A DNA stretch of 43,868 bases from Lachnospiraceae bacterium (GCA_017503735.1 JAFVSN010000032.1:1-43868), one strand, 5' to 3'; shown: positions 30,305 to 39,307, numbered from the stretch's first letter. Notes: generated by a model not told the origin, from the sequence alone. A program made the numbers and translations.

Positions 30305-30859
30305 ATGAGTGATAACAGAGCTTTACTGTCACAGGAAGAAATCGATGCCTTAGTCAGTTTTTTAAAGACAAAGGAGAAAATCGGAAACGAAGTATTGGAT
30401 CAGGCGAGTATCGATCGCTTAGTAGAAATTTTGACCGAAGCCAAGGCAAATGAAGGAACGGCAGCAGGAGTCGGACGATTTTACGGAAACGCGGTGCTTT
30501 CGGTGGAGAAGGATATCGCGGTACAGAGGGAACAGTGTACCCTGCTTTATGAGAAGGACGAAAAGGATTACGCTCATATCGTGTGCGAGAATTATGTGAC
30601 CGGTATGAGGTATGAGATTACGCCGGAGTGTTTAAGTCAGTCCTGCTTTGTGGAAAGTTCCGGAGAAAGCTGGGGCTATGCGGTTATGCCGGTGTTGTTT
30701 GACCTTGCAGCGTTACAGTTACAGGTTAAATATACCGCAGAGACCTTTTCAAAAGTATGTAAAGATTATGCTAAGGTTTTATTCGGGTCCTCAAAAGAGG
30801 AACTTCCGAATGTGTATTTGCCGACAGCGGCACGGGTTTTGGATAACATCGGAAAGTAA
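30305..30859 (+). CDS. Protein with two FliM-like EIDALL peptides, 184 aa
   Basis: Residues 8-20 (LSQEEIDALVSFL) closely match the LSQxEIDALL peptide at the N-terminus of flagellar switch proteins FliM and FliY, which binds phospho-CheY. A second copy, LDQASIDRLVEIL (31-43), follows 23 residues later. The remaining ~130 residues include a beta-rich part (LSVEKDIAVQREQCTLLYEKD) and a helical end. They show no SpoA or CheC motif. No signal peptide or membrane segment is seen. No flagellar or chemotaxis genes lie in the window. ATG 30305 follows AAAGGAG. It has its own promoter; a chemotaxis-linked adaptor is a guess. Confidence 0.7.
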   Translation: MSDNRALLSQEEIDALVSFLKTKEKIGNEVLDQASIDRLVEILTEAKANEGTAAGVGRFYGNAVLSVEKDIAVQREQCTLLYEKDEKDYAHIVCENYVTGMRYEITPECLSQSCFVESSGESWGYAVMPVLFDLAALQLQVKYTAETFSKVCKDYAKVLFGSSKEELPNVYLPTAARVLDNIGK

Positions 30860-30869
30860 GAAAAAGGTA

Positions 30870-30898
30870 TTGACGAATTTGTAAATAAGTGGTATAAA
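30870..30898 (+). promoter_or_regulatory. Sigma-A promoter of the HPr-like/tgt/yajC operon
   Basis: TTGACG (30870-30875), a 17-bp spacer and TATAAA (30893-30898). Transcription should start near 30905. Confidence 0.8.
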
Positions 30899-30913
30899 TG
30901 CTAAATATAACTT

Positions 30914-30964
30914 AACAGATGAGACGTCCCTTTGGGAAACGGAACTTGTAGTTGACTCATTGTT
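30914..30964 (+). promoter_or_regulatory. Possible three-way-junction RNA leader before the HPr-like gene
   Basis: The leader can fold into an outer stem (AAC-A-GATGAG, 30914-30923, with CTCATTGTT, 30956-30964), an inner hairpin TCCC-TTT-GGGA (30927-30937) and another AACT-TGT-AGTT (30943-30953). The structure starts near the transcription start and ends directly before AAGGAGG. I know no riboswitch class that fits; the inner stems are only 4 bp. It was folded by eye. Confidence 0.35.
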
Positions 30965-30980
30965 TAAGGAGGTTTGGTAT

Positions 30981-31205
30981 ATGAAAAACACTTTAATTCG
31001 TTTGAATGGTCCGGAAGCGGTACAGGAGTTTGTAAATGCAGCCGGAAGATGTAATTTTGATATTGATGCAAAGTATAATCGTATTATTGTAGATGCAAAG
31101 TCATTTCTCGGTGTGTTGGGACTGGCTTCCAATCCGATTTCGGTTTGTACCCACGGAGAGGATGTTACCTTTGAAAAAACATTGGAGAAGTTTGCAATCT
31201 GTTAG
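30981..31205 (+). CDS. HPr-like protein lacking the phospho-histidine, 74 aa
   Basis: The protein has HPr (PTS phosphocarrier) length and pattern: an N-terminal strand, then a helix, KYNRIIVDAKSFLGVLGLA matching the HPr region around Ser46, then VTFEKTLEKFAIC. In true HPr, GLHARPA carries the phosphorylated His15; here the same place reads NGPEAVQ, with no His. Ser46 seems conserved (AKSFLG). So it cannot be a normal phosphocarrier and may be a regulator or structural relative. It precedes tgt by 9 bp and is cotranscribed with it. AAGGAGG precedes ATG 30981. Family by fold pattern; function unknown. Confidence 0.75.
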   Translation: MKNTLIRLNGPEAVQEFVNAAGRCNFDIDAKYNRIIVDAKSFLGVLGLASNPISVCTHGEDVTFEKTLEKFAIC

Positions 31206-32351
<1,146 letters not shown>

Positions 32352-32380
32352 ACGTGCAAATGCACAAGAAGGAGGAAACT

Positions 32381-32710
32381 ATGTTTCATTTTTTAACAGG
32401 AGATCCTGCTGCGGTTAATCCGATGGGAACTCTTTTGTATTGGGTTGTGTTGATTGCGGTATTCGGTCTTATGTTTTATTTTATGGCAATCAGACCGCAG
32501 AAGAAGCAGCAGAAGAAGCAGGATGAGTTGATGTCTTCTATCGCAATCGGAGACAGCGTTTTGACGACTGCCGGTTTTTACGGAGTGGTAATTGATGTAA
32601 TGGACGAAGTAATTATCGTAGAGTTCGGTAACAACAAGAATTGCCGTATTCCGATGCAGAAGCGTGCTGTTGTAGAAGTGGAAAAGCCGGTAACCGAGGA
32701 AGCAAAGTAA
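32381..32710 (+). CDS. yajC: Preprotein translocase subunit YajC, 109 aa
   Basis: YajC is a small membrane protein that associates with SecDF in protein export. One transmembrane helix (about 15-37, LLYWVVLIAVFGLMFYF) is followed by the hallmark AIRPQKKQQKKQDELMSSI and the GDSVLTTAGFYGVV segment. A short acidic tail ends it. AAGGAGG precedes ATG 32381. It follows tgt as in many bacteria. secDF is not in this window. Confidence 0.95.
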   Translation: MFHFLTGDPAAVNPMGTLLYWVVLIAVFGLMFYFMAIRPQKKQQKKQDELMSSIAIGDSVLTTAGFYGVVIDVMDEVIIVEFGNNKNCRIPMQKRAVVEVEKPVTEEAK

Positions 32711-32760
32711 TCATAGCGTACTATGAAATAACCGGTGAACATAGAGAAGATGAAAATAAA

Positions 32761-32816
32761 AGGGACATCTCATGTGAAAAGCTTAAAAAGGCTTACATGA
32801 GTGTCCCTTGTTTTTT
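32761..32816. terminator. Bidirectional terminator between yajC and PHP genes
   Basis: AGGGACA (32761-32767) pairs with TGTCCCT (32802-32808), with an inner CTCATGT/ACATGAG stem. Six T follow on the plus strand; the minus strand also runs into TTTTATTTT. Confidence 0.92.
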
Positions 32817-33672
32817 AGCGATGTTGCAAATAGGTATAAAGCGGCTCCAAAAGACTATCCGGAATATTCAGATTATGATTCCGACCGGTGCCTAAATACA
32901 GATTCGGCTTATTGTCACCATGGAAATCCGAACCGCCTGTCATAAACAGGCCGTAGCGGTTGGCAAGACCATAGCATAATTGTTCGTCAAAACCGGTGTT
33001 GGAGGAGTAGTAAACTTCAAGTCCTTTTAAACCGGCATCGGTGAGTCTTTTTAATAGAGCTTCTAATTCGGCAGGAGGCAGTTTGTATAAAAGAGGATGC
33101 GCCAGTACGGGAATGCCACCGGCTTCCGCTATAAGTGCGACGGCACGCTCCGGTTGCATATATTCCCGTGGGACAAAGCAGGGAGCGTCGTGGTTTAAGT
33201 AGCGTGAAAAAGCCTCCTGGGAAGTTTTAACATAATGATGTTTGATTAAATAGTTGGCAAAATGGGCACGGGTAATTACGGTATCCGGATTTTCCACCCG
33301 AAGGTCTTCTAAGGTTACCGGGATGCCCATGATGCGGAAACGTTCCGCCATTTGTTCGTTTCTGATATCCCTTGCATGAACAGCTTCTTCTAAGGCACAC
33401 AAAAGAGAAGGACTTGTTTCGTCAATAAAAAGTCCCAGAATATGGATGTCCTTTTTTTTATACGCCGCAGAAATCTCCGTGCCGGAGATAACCGTAAGAG
33501 AAGATTCGTTAACAATGGATGCAGCTGCATGTTTTGCCTGTTCTATGCCGGAAACCGTATCGTGGTCGGTAAGGGCAAACGCCGATAAACCGGTGGTTAC
33601 GGCAAGGTGAACCAATTCTTCCGGAGAAAGTGTCCCGTCGGAATGATTGGAATGTACATGAAGATCAATCAT
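32815..33672 (-). CDS. PHP-domain metal-dependent phosphoesterase, 285 aa
   Basis: PHP enzymes hydrolyse phosphate esters with several metals; YciV-type members degrade short RNAs or 3',5'-bisphosphate nucleotides. The motif IDLHVHSNHSDGTLSPEELV gives the first metal ligands, then LTDHDTV, SGTEI, an AHP motif (VLAHPLLYK) and the end GSDFHGD. The length matches YciV-like proteins. AAAGGAG precedes ATG 33672. It lies on the strand opposite to its neighbours and separates yajC from the TIGR04086 gene, which suggests a later insertion. The stop overlaps the shared terminator. Confidence 0.92.
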   Translation of the reverse strand: MIDLHVHSNHSDGTLSPEELVHLAVTTGLSAFALTDHDTVSGIEQAKHAAASIVNESSLTVISGTEISAAYKKKDIHILGLFIDETSPSLLCALEEAVHARDIRNEQMAERFRIMGIPVTLEDLRVENPDTVITRAHFANYLIKHHYVKTSQEAFSRYLNHDAPCFVPREYMQPERAVALIAEAGGIPVLAHPLLYKLPPAELEALLKRLTDAGLKGLEVYYSSNTGFDEQLCYGLANRYGLFMTGGSDFHGDNKPNLYLGTGRNHNLNIPDSLLEPLYTYLQHR

Positions 33673-33716
33673 AGGAACTCCTTTGCTACAATTGTGTTTA
33701 CTGTCATAGTAAAAAT

Positions 33717-33745
33717 AGTATAACACAAAAAATATGATACAACAA
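33717..33745 (-). promoter_or_regulatory. Sigma-A promoter of the PHP gene
   Basis: Minus-strand TTGTTG (33745-33740), a 17-bp spacer and TATACT (33722-33717). Confidence 0.7.
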
Positions 33746-33804
33746 GGGAATGGATGGGAACTTGTTTTCATATAGTAAAGCAAAGGACTTTTCGGGAGAA
33801 GAGA

Positions 33805-34158
33805 ATGGAACAAAATAAAACGGTAAAAGAAATCGGAAAAGCAATGGGAGTATCGTGTGTGGTTACGCTTTTGTTTTTGGTCTTACTTGCTTTTTTGATG
33901 CTAAAGACGGGATTAAGCAGGGAAACTGTGTCAAAAATAATGTTAGCGGGCTATGTTCTGGCGCCTGCCACCGGCGGTTTTCTCCTTGGGAAAAAGCGTA
34001 AGGTGAACCGTTTTTTATGGGGTCTGCTGGTGGGAGTAATGTATTTTGCGGTATATGCATTGCTTGCGGTTTGTACGCAGGATGTACCTGTGAAAGAAAT
34101 TTTATGGGTGGCAATTCCGGTTTGTCTCGGCGGAATGGCAGGCGGGATGTTAAGCTAA
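33805..34158 (+). CDS. TIGR04086-family small membrane protein, 117 aa
   Basis: Four hydrophobic segments (about 16-36, 45-66, 72-94 and 99-117) with few polar residues. The pattern GYVLAPATGGFLLGKKRKVNRFLWGLLVG fits TIGR04086 (YrzE-like), a clostridial family commonly found close to yajC. Function unknown. GGGAGA precedes ATG 33805. Its promoter is unclear. In many Clostridia a short Cys-rich SCIFF peptide gene and its radical SAM maturase follow; neither is seen here. Confidence 0.78.
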   Translation: MEQNKTVKEIGKAMGVSCVVTLLFLVLLAFLMLKTGLSRETVSKIMLAGYVLAPATGGFLLGKKRKVNRFLWGLLVGVMYFAVYALLAVCTQDVPVKEILWVAIPVCLGGMAGGMLS

Positions 34159-34171
34159 ACAAAAGAAATGC

Positions 34172-34200
34172 TTCACAGAGAACCCAAAATGTGGTATACT
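34172..34200 (+). promoter_or_regulatory. Sigma-A promoter of gdpP
   Basis: TTCACA (34172-34177), a 17-bp spacer and TATACT (34195-34200), with a leader of about 110 nt. Confidence 0.75.
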
Positions 34201-34223
34201 ATCATCAAAGGGCTTTTTATGTC

Positions 34224-34337
34224 ATGGGAAATTCCGAAGTATCCTATTATATAAAAAGTATGTTTGAGAACGAAAGAGACTACGGTTTGAGTATTACGTT
34301 ATTTGAAAAGGGAGAATGCCATGAGACGAATCATTAA
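34224..34337 (+). CDS. Possible 37-codon leader ORF overlapping the gdpP start
   Basis: ATG 34224 opens a 37-residue frame (starts MGNSEVSYYIKSMFENERD) that runs through the gdpP ribosome site and ends 14 bp inside gdpP in another frame. AAAGGG lies about 13 bp upstream. It could couple or limit gdpP translation, or be chance. Confidence 0.25.
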   Translation: MGNSEVSYYIKSMFENERDYGLSITLFEKGECHETNH

Positions 34338-36372
34338 ATTAAAAGGAGCTTTGAGGCTGTATCTGAACTGGCCGCTTTTTCTGACTATCCTTTTGATTTG
34401 TATGAACATAAGTATACTGACGGTAGATAAGAAAGCAGCAGGCTTGATGGCTATTTTTGTAATAATCTATGCCATCGTTGCCTTTTTGCTGTATTTTGTT
34501 AAGAAACCGTTGCTTGTAAATGAACTGATACGGTTTGCGGCCGGGTACAGCCAGGTACAGCGGCGTCTGTTAAAAGAACTTGCCATTCCGTATGCTGTGA
34601 TGGATACGGAAGGTACGATTCTTTGGGCAAACGATGAGTTTATGGATTTGGCGGAATTGTTACCGAGGCAAAAAAATATCAAAACCGTTATCCCGGAGCT
34701 TACTTCCGACCGTATGCCGACGGTGGAAAGTGATGTCAGCCTTCATGTGACAATTCGGGAACGGAATTTTGAAGTGTGTCTCCGGGTGGTAAATACACCG
34801 AGCTTTGACGAGGATATTCTTTGGCAGGATATGCAGCGTCATAATAATGAATTGATTGCGCTGTATTTATATGATGAGACGGAAATCATGGCTTTAAAGA
34901 AAGAAAATGAAGACAGTAAGTTGATTACCGGTTTGTTATATATTGATAACTATGAAGAAACCTTTGAAAATATCGATGAGGTGAGACGGTCTTTGCTTAC
35001 GGCACTTGTGGACAGAAAGATTAACAAGTATATGGTCAGCATTGACGCGATTATTAAAAAGCTGGAAAAGGACAAGTATATCTTTGTATTTCAGCATAAA
35101 TACCTTGCCCAGATGGAAGCAAATAAGTTTTCGCTTTTGGAAGAAGTGCGAGGTTCCAGTATCGGTAACGATGCACCGTTAGTGACAATCAGTATGGGCT
35201 TGGGAGTAAATGCAGAGTCCTATTTGACCGGATATGAGATGGCCCGGGGAGCAATAGATCTTGCTTTGGGCAGAGGCGGCGACCAGGCGGTGGTAAGAGA
35301 CGGAAGTAAGATTTCTTACTACGGCGGAACCAGTGTACAGATGGAAAAAACTACCCGCGTAAAAGCACGTGTAAAAGCACATGCCTTGAAAGAATTCGTG
35401 GAAGGGAAAGAGCGTATTGTTGTAATGGGACATTCCATCGGCGATATCGATTCCCTGGGTTCGGCAATCGGTGTGTATCGTATTGCGAAGACGCTGAATA
35501 AAAAGGCACATATTGTTATCAATGAAATTACAAGTTCCATTCGTCCGATGCTTGCTAAATTTCAAGGAAATTCCGAGTATGAAGAAGATATGTTCATTGA
35601 CGGAGCAAAAGCACAGGAGATTGTGGATGATAACACGTTATTGGTTGTGGTGGATGTGAATCGTCCGAACTATACGGAGTGTGAAGCATTGCTTTCCATG
35701 ACCCGTACCATCGTTATTTTGGACCATCACAGACAAACAGGAGAGGCAATTCCGAATGCGGTATTGTCCTATATTGAGCCGTATGCTTCTTCGGCTTGTG
35801 AAATGGTTGCGGAGATTTTACAGTATATCGGTGACGGTTTGAAATTAAAACCGTTGGAGGCGGATGCCATGTACGCCGGCATTATGATTGACACCAACAA
35901 TTTCCTTACCAAGACCGGTGTACGTACCTTCGAAGCGGCTGCTTATTTGCGAAGAAACGGTGCGGATGTTACAAGAATCCGTAAGATGTTCCGTACCGAT
36001 ATGCCGGAATACTATGCGAAAGCGAAGTCGGTGGCAGCGGCAGAGATTTTTGAAAGCCGGTTTGCGTTTTCTGTTTCCGCCAGCGAAGGAATCGACAGTC
36101 CGACCGTGGTTGCGGCGCAAACGGCGAATGAGCTTTTGAATATTAACGGAATTATAGCCTCCTTTGTATTTACACAGTTCGGAGGACGGATTTATGTCAG
36201 TGCGCGTTCAATCGATGAACTAAACGTACAAGTAGTCATGGAAAAACTCGGCGGTGGCGGCCATATGAGTGTTGCCGGCGTCCAGTTTGACGACTGCGAC
36301 ATGACTACTGCAGTAGAACGAGTAAAGGATGTACTTCGCCGGATGATTACAGAAGGAGAAATAAAATTATAA
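34321..36372 (+). CDS. gdpP: Cyclic-di-AMP phosphodiesterase GdpP, 683 aa
   Basis: GdpP cleaves the second messenger c-di-AMP to pApA. Two membrane helices (about 18-36 and 41-62) lead to a PAS-like domain (75-180), a degenerate GGDEF domain (190-330) and the DHH-DHHA1 phosphodiesterase (340-683). Metal-site motifs are MGHSIGDIDSLG (H371, D375, D377), VVVDVNRP (D445) and LDHH (468-470); the DHHA1 end has GGGGHMSVAG. Domain order and length match the family. I chose ATG 34321 after GGGAGA; an in-frame TTG upstream was rejected. It is followed by rplI and dnaB, the usual Firmicutes order. Confidence 0.96.
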   Translation: MRRIIKLKGALRLYLNWPLFLTILLICMNISILTVDKKAAGLMAIFVIIYAIVAFLLYFVKKPLLVNELIRFAAGYSQVQRRLLKELAIPYAVMDTEGTILWANDEFMDLAELLPRQKNIKTVIPELTSDRMPTVESDVSLHVTIRERNFEVCLRVVNTPSFDEDILWQDMQRHNNELIALYLYDETEIMALKKENEDSKLITGLLYIDNYEETFENIDEVRRSLLTALVDRKINKYMVSIDAIIKKLEKDKYIFVFQHKYLAQMEANKFSLLEEVRGSSIGNDAPLVTISMGLGVNAESYLTGYEMARGAIDLALGRGGDQAVVRDGSKISYYGGTSVQMEKTTRVKARVKAHALKEFVEGKERIVVMGHSIGDIDSLGSAIGVYRIAKTLNKKAHIVINEITSSIRPMLAKFQGNSEYEEDMFIDGAKAQEIVDDNTLLVVVDVNRPNYTECEALLSMTRTIVILDHHRQTGEAIPNAVLSYIEPYASSACEMVAEILQYIGDGLKLKPLEADAMYAGIMIDTNNFLTKTGVRTFEAAAYLRRNGADVTRIRKMFRTDMPEYYAKAKSVAAAEIFESRFAFSVSASEGIDSPTVVAAQTANELLNINGIIASFVFTQFGGRIYVSARSIDELNVQVVMEKLGGGGHMSVAGVQFDDCDMTTAVERVKDVLRRMITEGEIKL

Positions 36373-36390
36373 CGGAAAGGAAGAAAGGCA

Positions 36391-36837
36391 ATGGAAGTTA
36401 TTTTATTACAGGATGTAAAGAGTTTAGGGAAAAAGGGAGAGATTGTAAAAGTTAGTGACGGATATGCAAGAAATTTCATTTTGCCGAAAAAGCTGGGCGT
36501 GGAAAAGAATGCTAAGACCATGAATGATTTGAAGTTACAGAAAGCGGCGGAAGAGAAGCATAGACAGGAAGTGCTGGCAGAAGCAAAGGCTTTGGGGGAA
36601 GAAATTAAGAAGCAGAGCGTAACGCTTAAAATCAAGTCGGGTGAAGGCGGCAGAACCTTCGGCTCCGTTTCTACCAAAGAAATTGCCCTGGCGATGAAGG
36701 AACAGTTAAAGTTAGATGTAGATAAGAAAAAACTGGTGCTCCCGGAGCCGATTCGTACCTTGGGAACCACCATTGTTCCGGTGAAGCTTCATCCGGATGT
36801 GACAGCAGAGTTGACGGTAAAGGTAGTAGAGGCATAG
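36391..36837 (+). CDS. rplI: 50S ribosomal protein L9, 148 aa
   Basis: L9 binds 23S rRNA and spans the ribosome surface. The N-terminal rRNA-binding domain [20 protein letters not shown] with YARNFILPK is diagnostic. A long connecting helix (about 45-75) and the C-terminal domain ([13 protein letters not shown]) follow. The length is normal. It lies 18 bp after gdpP, with AGGAAG before ATG 36391, and upstream of dnaB, so the three are likely one operon. Confidence 0.98.
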   Translation: MEVILLQDVKSLGKKGEIVKVSDGYARNFILPKKLGVEKNAKTMNDLKLQKAAEEKHRQEVLAEAKALGEEIKKQSVTLKIKSGEGGRTFGSVSTKEIALAMKEQLKLDVDKKKLVLPEPIRTLGTTIVPVKLHPDVTAELTVKVVEA

Positions 36838-36874
36838 TAACACATAGTACGTGATGCGATGAAAGGGTTTTGAA

Positions 36875-38215
36875 ATGGATGAAGCGCTGATTAAACGGGT
36901 CATGCCGCATAGTACGGAAGCGGAACAGTCGGTAATCGGTTCCATGTTGTTGGACAGGGAGGCGATTATGACTGCGTCACAGATGCTGACGCGGGAGGAC
37001 TTTTATAATCCGATGTACGGCCTTTTGTTTGAAATTATTTCAGATTTATTTAATGAGGGAAAGCCGGCAGATATCCTTACGGTGCAGAATCGTTTAAAGG
37101 AAAAGGACGCACCGCCGGAGGCTTATGAGCTCAAGTATTTTAATGAGTTAATCGGTTCGGTTCCTACGTCTGCCAATGTACGTTTTTATGCGGAAATCGT
37201 GAAGAATGAAGCTGTAAAGAGAAGAACAATTAAGGTGACGGAAGCCATCGCCAATGATTGTTACCTTGGGAAAAAGGGAACGGATGAGATTTTAGCCGAT
37301 ACCGAAAAACAGATTTTTGAATTGGTACAACGGCGTGGTGGCGGAGATACCGAAGATATTCGGAGTATTGTATTAAAGACCATTGAAAATATCGAGAATG
37401 CAGCAAAGAATCGGGGGGCCGTCACCGGTATTGCCACCGGCTTTTATGATTTGGACTATAAGACGGCGGGCCTGCAGCGGGCGGATTTAATTCTGGTTGC
37501 GGCCAGACCTTCTATGGGAAAAACAGCATTTGTGCTGAATATTGCGGAGTTTGTGGCATTGCGCAGTAAGGTAACGACCGCAATTTTTAGTTTGGAAATG
37601 TCCCGTACCCAGCTGGTAAATCGTATCCTTGCAATGAATTCCAAGGTAGATTCCCAGGCAATCCGTACCGGTGATTTGAAGGATGATGACTGGGTGAAAC
37701 TGATGGAAAGTGCAAGATTAACCGGAGAATCTCCGCTAATCATTGATGACACACCGGGTATTTCCATTGCGGAGCTCCGTTCCAAGTGCAGAAAGTTCAA
37801 ATTGGAGAAGAATCTCGGCTTGGTAATTATCGATTACTTACAGTTGATGTCAGGGGGGAAAAAGTCGGAATCCAGACAACAGGAAATTTCCGAAATATCC
37901 CGTTCTTTAAAAGCGCTGGCCCGTGAAATCGATTGTCCGGTCATTGCATTGTCCCAGTTGTCCCGTGCGGTGGAGCAAAGAGAGGATAAGCGTCCGATGC
38001 TTTCGGATTTGCGAGAGTCCGGTGCTATCGAGCAGGATGCGGATGTTGTAATGTTTATTTATCGTGACGAGTATTATACAAAAGAAAAGTGCGAAGAACC
38101 GGGGGTATCCGAAATAATTATCGGAAAGCAAAGAAACGGTCCTACGGGTACGGTAAAGCTCGCATGGCTTGCGAATTACACCAAGTTTGCAAATTTGGAT
38201 AATCGAAAACAGTAA
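36875..38215 (+). CDS. dnaB: Replicative DNA helicase DnaB, 446 aa
   Basis: DnaB is the hexameric helicase that unwinds DNA ahead of the replication fork. The N-terminal domain (about 1-105, starting HSTEAEQSVIGSMLLD) and the RecA-like ATPase domain (180-446) are complete. Walker A is RPSMGKTA (211-218), Walker B lies in LVIIDYLQLM, and the C-terminal arginine-finger region reads KQRNGPTGTVKL. No intein is present, although DnaB often carries one at the Walker A site. AAAGGG precedes ATG 36875. A terminator follows. Confidence 0.98.
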   Translation: MDEALIKRVMPHSTEAEQSVIGSMLLDREAIMTASQMLTREDFYNPMYGLLFEIISDLFNEGKPADILTVQNRLKEKDAPPEAYELKYFNELIGSVPTSANVRFYAEIVKNEAVKRRTIKVTEAIANDCYLGKKGTDEILADTEKQIFELVQRRGGGDTEDIRSIVLKTIENIENAAKNRGAVTGIATGFYDLDYKTAGLQRADLILVAARPSMGKTAFVLNIAEFVALRSKVTTAIFSLEMSRTQLVNRILAMNSKVDSQAIRTGDLKDDDWVKLMESARLTGESPLIIDDTPGISIAELRSKCRKFKLEKNLGLVIIDYLQLMSGGKKSESRQQEISEISRSLKALAREIDCPVIALSQLSRAVEQREDKRPMLSDLRESGAIEQDADVVMFIYRDEYYTKEKCEEPGVSEIIIGKQRNGPTGTVKLAWLANYTKFANLDNRKQ

Positions 38216-38287
38216 CCGTGACCGGTAACGGATTATGTATTTTGTCGATTTATGTAGGGTTCGGACGAATGGTTTTGTAAAAAAATG

Positions 38288-38319
38288 GGAACAGATACTT
38301 GTGTATCTGTTCCTTTTTT
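38288..38319 (+). terminator. Intrinsic terminator of the gdpP-rplI-dnaB operon
   Basis: GGAACAGATAC pairs perfectly with GTATCTGTTCC (38288-38298/38303-38313), loop TTGT, then six T. Confidence 0.93.
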
Positions 38320-38392
38320 CGTTATACTGGTGTGCGTGGACAAACAATACGCCGAAGAAGAAAAAGATACGGCGAACCAAGGGGGAAAAGAG

Positions 38393-39079
38393 ATGGAGAA
38401 AATATATCAGGTATCGGAAGCAGCGGAGGAGTTGGAAACCGAAGTATATACATTGCGTTACTGGGAAAATCAATTGGGTCTGAATGTGCCTCGGAATGCA
38501 GCGGGACATCGGTATTACGAGGAGGAGCAGATTGTAATGTTTCGAAATGTGAAACGATTAAAGGAAGCAGGATTCGGACTTCGCCAGATAAAGGCAATGG
38601 GAGAACGAATGGCTGCAGTAGCGGCACTTCCTGATGATAAGTTGGTGGAGCTGCGTGATCGGATTGCGGGTCTGGAAGCGGAACAAGAGGAGGTGTTCCG
38701 TGGAAAGGAAGAAAATAAGGAGTCTGCCGAAGGACGTTTTACCGTATGTGTCAGTGCGCCTGCGGATTGTGTGGAAACGATGCACGAAGAGAGGGTGGAT
38801 GGAGTTCGTCTGTTGCAGGAAGGGATGACAAGATGGTTAAGTGAGCTGTTGCAGAAAAATAATGACCAGCTGACGCAGAAGATTGAAGATGGCGTATCGG
38901 AACGGATGGCCAGAGAACTTCGTTTCTTGTTCCGTCAACAGGAGGAACGGGAAGAAGAACGTTACCGGAGACTGGACCGTACCATCAGAGAATATCAGCA
39001 GGCACGTGCAAACGGAAAACAACAGATGCCACAACGTGATAATTTTTTGTTAACAAGAAAATTGAGACCACTTCGTTAG
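38393..39079 (+). CDS. MerR-family helix-turn-helix protein with coiled coil, 228 aa
   Basis: Residues 1-72 form a MerR winged helix (IYQVSEAAEELETEVYTLRYWENQLGL, then HRYYEEEQI and RRLKEAG-like VKRLKEAGFGLRQIKAM). The rest (about 80-228) is charged and helical, with a likely coiled coil around 80-100 and 145-210. MerR proteins usually sense a ligand through the C-terminus; this one lacks a Cys ligand set and resembles RacA-like or DUF3967-type proteins, which may serve in chromosome organisation rather than metal sensing. GGGGGA precedes ATG 38393; a longer in-frame start is unlikely. A weak TTGTGT-18-TATACT promoter overlaps the upstream terminator. Confidence 0.82.
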   Translation: MEKIYQVSEAAEELETEVYTLRYWENQLGLNVPRNAAGHRYYEEEQIVMFRNVKRLKEAGFGLRQIKAMGERMAAVAALPDDKLVELRDRIAGLEAEQEEVFRGKEENKESAEGRFTVCVSAPADCVETMHEERVDGVRLLQEGMTRWLSELLQKNNDQLTQKIEDGVSERMARELRFLFRQQEEREEERYRRLDRTIREYQQARANGKQQMPQRDNFLLTRKLRPLR

Positions 39080-39114
39080 CGACTATGAACAAAAAAAGTA
39101 CATATAATAAGAAG

Positions 39115-39153
39115 ACTACCGGATTGCGATGAAAACAATTTGGTAGTTTTTTT
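39115..39153 (+). terminator. Intrinsic terminator of the MerR-type gene
   Basis: A 12-bp stem with two G-U pairs (39115-39126/39136-39147), a 9-nt loop, then a run of T to 39153. Confidence 0.82.
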
Positions 39154-39207
39154 CTTGCATTACAGTGAAATCTTTAGATTTTTTAAAAAAATTTTAGGGT
39201 TCTGCTA

Positions 39208-39236
39208 TTGATTTAAAAAGATACTGCCTATATAAT
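39208..39236 (+). promoter_or_regulatory. Sigma-A promoter of ftsH
   Basis: TTGATT (39208-39213), a 17-bp spacer and TATAAT (39231-39236), with a leader of about 65 nt. Confidence 0.85.
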
Positions 39237-39241
39237 AGGCA
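39225..39241. promoter_or_regulatory. Palindrome over the ftsH -10 box, possible operator
   Basis: TGCCTAT-ATA-ATAGGCA is a perfect 7+7 palindrome that contains the whole -10 box. It does not match CIRCE or the CtsR site. A repressor site is inferred. Confidence 0.45.
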
Positions 39242-39307
39242 TAGGATAGCAATGCTTTGGGCGCACATAAAGTGCAATGGCGTGAGAGGAAACAGAAAGG
39301 AAACAGT

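Noticed and set aside
30899-30980. preQ1 riboswitch upstream of tgt
   Set aside because: The class I pattern (short stem followed by an A-rich tail pairing into the loop) is not present; the leader folds differently.
36192-36773. 193-residue minus-strand frame over gdpP end and rplI
   Set aside because: It spans two well-identified genes on the other strand; Ser/Phe-rich shadow.
36875-38215. Intein in dnaB
   Set aside because: The gene has normal length and an uninterrupted Walker A region.
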